Below, in pieces: positions 63,355 through 64,000 of a stretch of DNA of 64,000 nt. Source of the stretch: Chryseobacterium oleae (GTDB taxonomy: Bacteria; Bacteroidota; Bacteroidia; Flavobacteriales; Weeksellaceae); NCBI RefSeq assembly GCF_900115055.1, contig NZ_FOVD01000004.1, positions 62,001-126,000 on the forward strand, in the 5' to 3' direction. The position numbers and the translations under genes were made by a program. The notes below the pieces were generated by a model. It ran no database searches, was not told the DNA's origin, and saw only the letters and a program-made list of their open reading frames with translations. Each line of letters starts with the position of its first letter. Within the stretch, counting starts at the first letter, position 1.

Positions 63355-63678
63355 ATGAACCTGTTAAGATGGATACTTGCATTTTATTTCATGGCATTGT
63401 CACTGATGCCTTGCGAAGATGTGCACCGTCCTGCAGGGCCTTCAGAAATTAAACTTTCATTCAATATTCAGGAATCCCATTCGAAAGATAAGGGAGATAT
63501 CTGTTCACCGCTGTGTACATGCAGCTGCTGCCAGATGACCGTGTCTTCTTTCAAAATGGATCCTTTATTTGAAATTCCGAGCCATGTTCAGGCTTACTTT
63601 TCAAAGAAAATTCTTTTTCAGAAAAACAATTTCGCGTACCAGATGTACGATCATATCTGGCAACCTCCTAAGATTTAA
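63355..63678 (+). CDS. small Cys-rich exported protein upstream of a metal efflux pump
   Basis: Protein of 107 residues with a signal-like N-terminus (MNLLRWILAFYFMALSLMPC) and a cysteine cluster in CSPLCTCSCCQM, plus His residues (SHSKDK, DVHRP). I recall similar short proteins (DUF6660-like) placed before CusA/CzcA-type pumps in flavobacteria. The Cys/His pattern suggests metal binding. The pump gene begins 135 bases downstream. Confidence 0.7.
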   Translation: MNLLRWILAFYFMALSLMPCEDVHRPAGPSEIKLSFNIQESHSKDKGDICSPLCTCSCCQMTVSSFKMDPLFEIPSHVQAYFSKKILFQKNNFAYQMYDHIWQPPKI

Positions 63679-63723
63679 TTTTTATTGATGAGTAGAAAGT
63701 TAAGCTTTCTATCTATTGAACTT

Positions 63724-63759
63724 TGCAATATCATTGCAGAGGTCTTCGTGATATTTTTG
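63724..63759 (+). promoter_or_regulatory. dyad and -7 element before the efflux pump gene
   Basis: The -7 box TATTTTTG (63752-63759) lies 54 bases before the GTG start. Just upstream is a dyad, TGCAAT (63724-63729) and ATTGCA (63733-63738), separated by ATC, placed where a regulator could block or assist the polymerase. No -33 element at the usual distance is clear. Confidence 0.4.
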
Positions 63760-63813
63760 CAACGGCATTATCGCCGTATGCAGTTATTACCAATAAAAAA
63801 TTAAATACAGATC

Positions 63814-64000
63814 GTGTTAGATAAAATCATAAAATTCAGTATCAAAAACAAGGTGGTCGTTGGTATCATGACCCTGCTTCTCATTATCTGGGGCGTATGG
63901 AGTGCTACAAAACTTCCCATAGATGCTGTTCCTGATATTACCAACAATCAGGTGCAGATCATCACGGCGTGTCCTACACTTGCAGGACAGGAAGTAGAGC
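63814..64000 (+). CDS. CusA/CzcA family heavy metal efflux RND transporter (5' part, runs off the window)
   Basis: The first 62 codons of a large inner-membrane pump, starting at GTG 63814 (read MLDKIIKFSIKNK). The first transmembrane helix (VVVGIMTLLLIIWGVWSA) is followed by LPIDAVPDITNNQVQI, a hallmark of the heavy-metal RND subfamily, and TACPTLAGQEVE. It exports Cu, Ag, Zn, Co or Cd ions with proton energy. The metal cannot be told from this part. Confidence 0.92.
   Translation, partial: MLDKIIKFSIKNKVVVGIMTLLLIIWGVWSATKLPIDAVPDITNNQVQIITACPTLAGQEVE

Overview
The window looks like chromosomal DNA of an AT-rich member of the Bacteroidota, most likely a Chryseobacterium-type flavobacterium (Weeksellaceae). 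The evidence is three SusC/SusD outer-membrane pairs, promoters of the Bacteroidota form (TTG, a 19-20 nt gap, then TAnnTTTG), weak Shine-Dalgarno signals, a bacillithiol gene (bshC), a GYDIA-type GHMP kinase and a putative porin typical of flavobacteria. No IS element, prophage, tRNA, rRNA or CRISPR array was seen. The genus is inferred from gene content and is not proven.

Layout. (1) Positions 1-2383, plus strand: an MBOAT O-acyltransferase and its SGNH-fold partner, for acylation of a surface polymer. (2) Positions 2375-29323, minus strand: a cell-surface polysaccharide (O-antigen-like) locus of about 27 kb that reads as one long transcription unit starting at ugd. It makes nucleotide sugars (ugd, rfbB, rfbA), exports with an ABC transporter (Wzm/Wzt type), and builds a 3-amino-3,6-dideoxyhexose with an FdtA-like isomerase, an FdtB-like aminotransferase, a GNAT acyltransferase, a private acyl carrier protein and a KAS III enzyme. 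It also holds about eleven glycosyltransferases, an FkbM methyltransferase, an acyltransferase-3, an asparagine synthase-like amidotransferase and two paralogous multi-pass membrane proteins of unknown role. (3) Positions 29324-34651: a promoter and leader hairpin followed by rimP-nusA-infB, closed by a strong terminator.

(4) Positions 34652-46975: two SusC/SusD operons whose promoters, leaders and first codons are nearly identical. Each is followed by a member of the same unrecognised secreted family of about 220 residues. (5) Positions 46976-56754: a run of housekeeping and envelope genes: putative porin, bshC, a LysM/periplasmic-binding fusion protein, fabD, a GHMP kinase, pckA and (minus strand) aroQ. 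(6) Positions 56941-61700: a third SusC/SusD operon whose leader contains a clear SAM-I (S-box) riboswitch followed by an intrinsic terminator. This predicts that a TonB-dependent uptake system is switched off when S-adenosylmethionine is plentiful. (7) Positions 61853-63219, minus strand: a SUKH (SMI1/KNR4) protein and two small lipoproteins. (8) Positions 63342-64000, plus strand: a small Cys-rich protein and the start of a heavy-metal RND efflux pump that runs off the window.

The two points most worth following up are the SAM-I riboswitch in front of a SusC/SusD pair and the KAS III/ACP/GNAT cassette inside the amino-sugar pathway. The cassette suggests an unusual N-acyl group built on a dedicated carrier protein.
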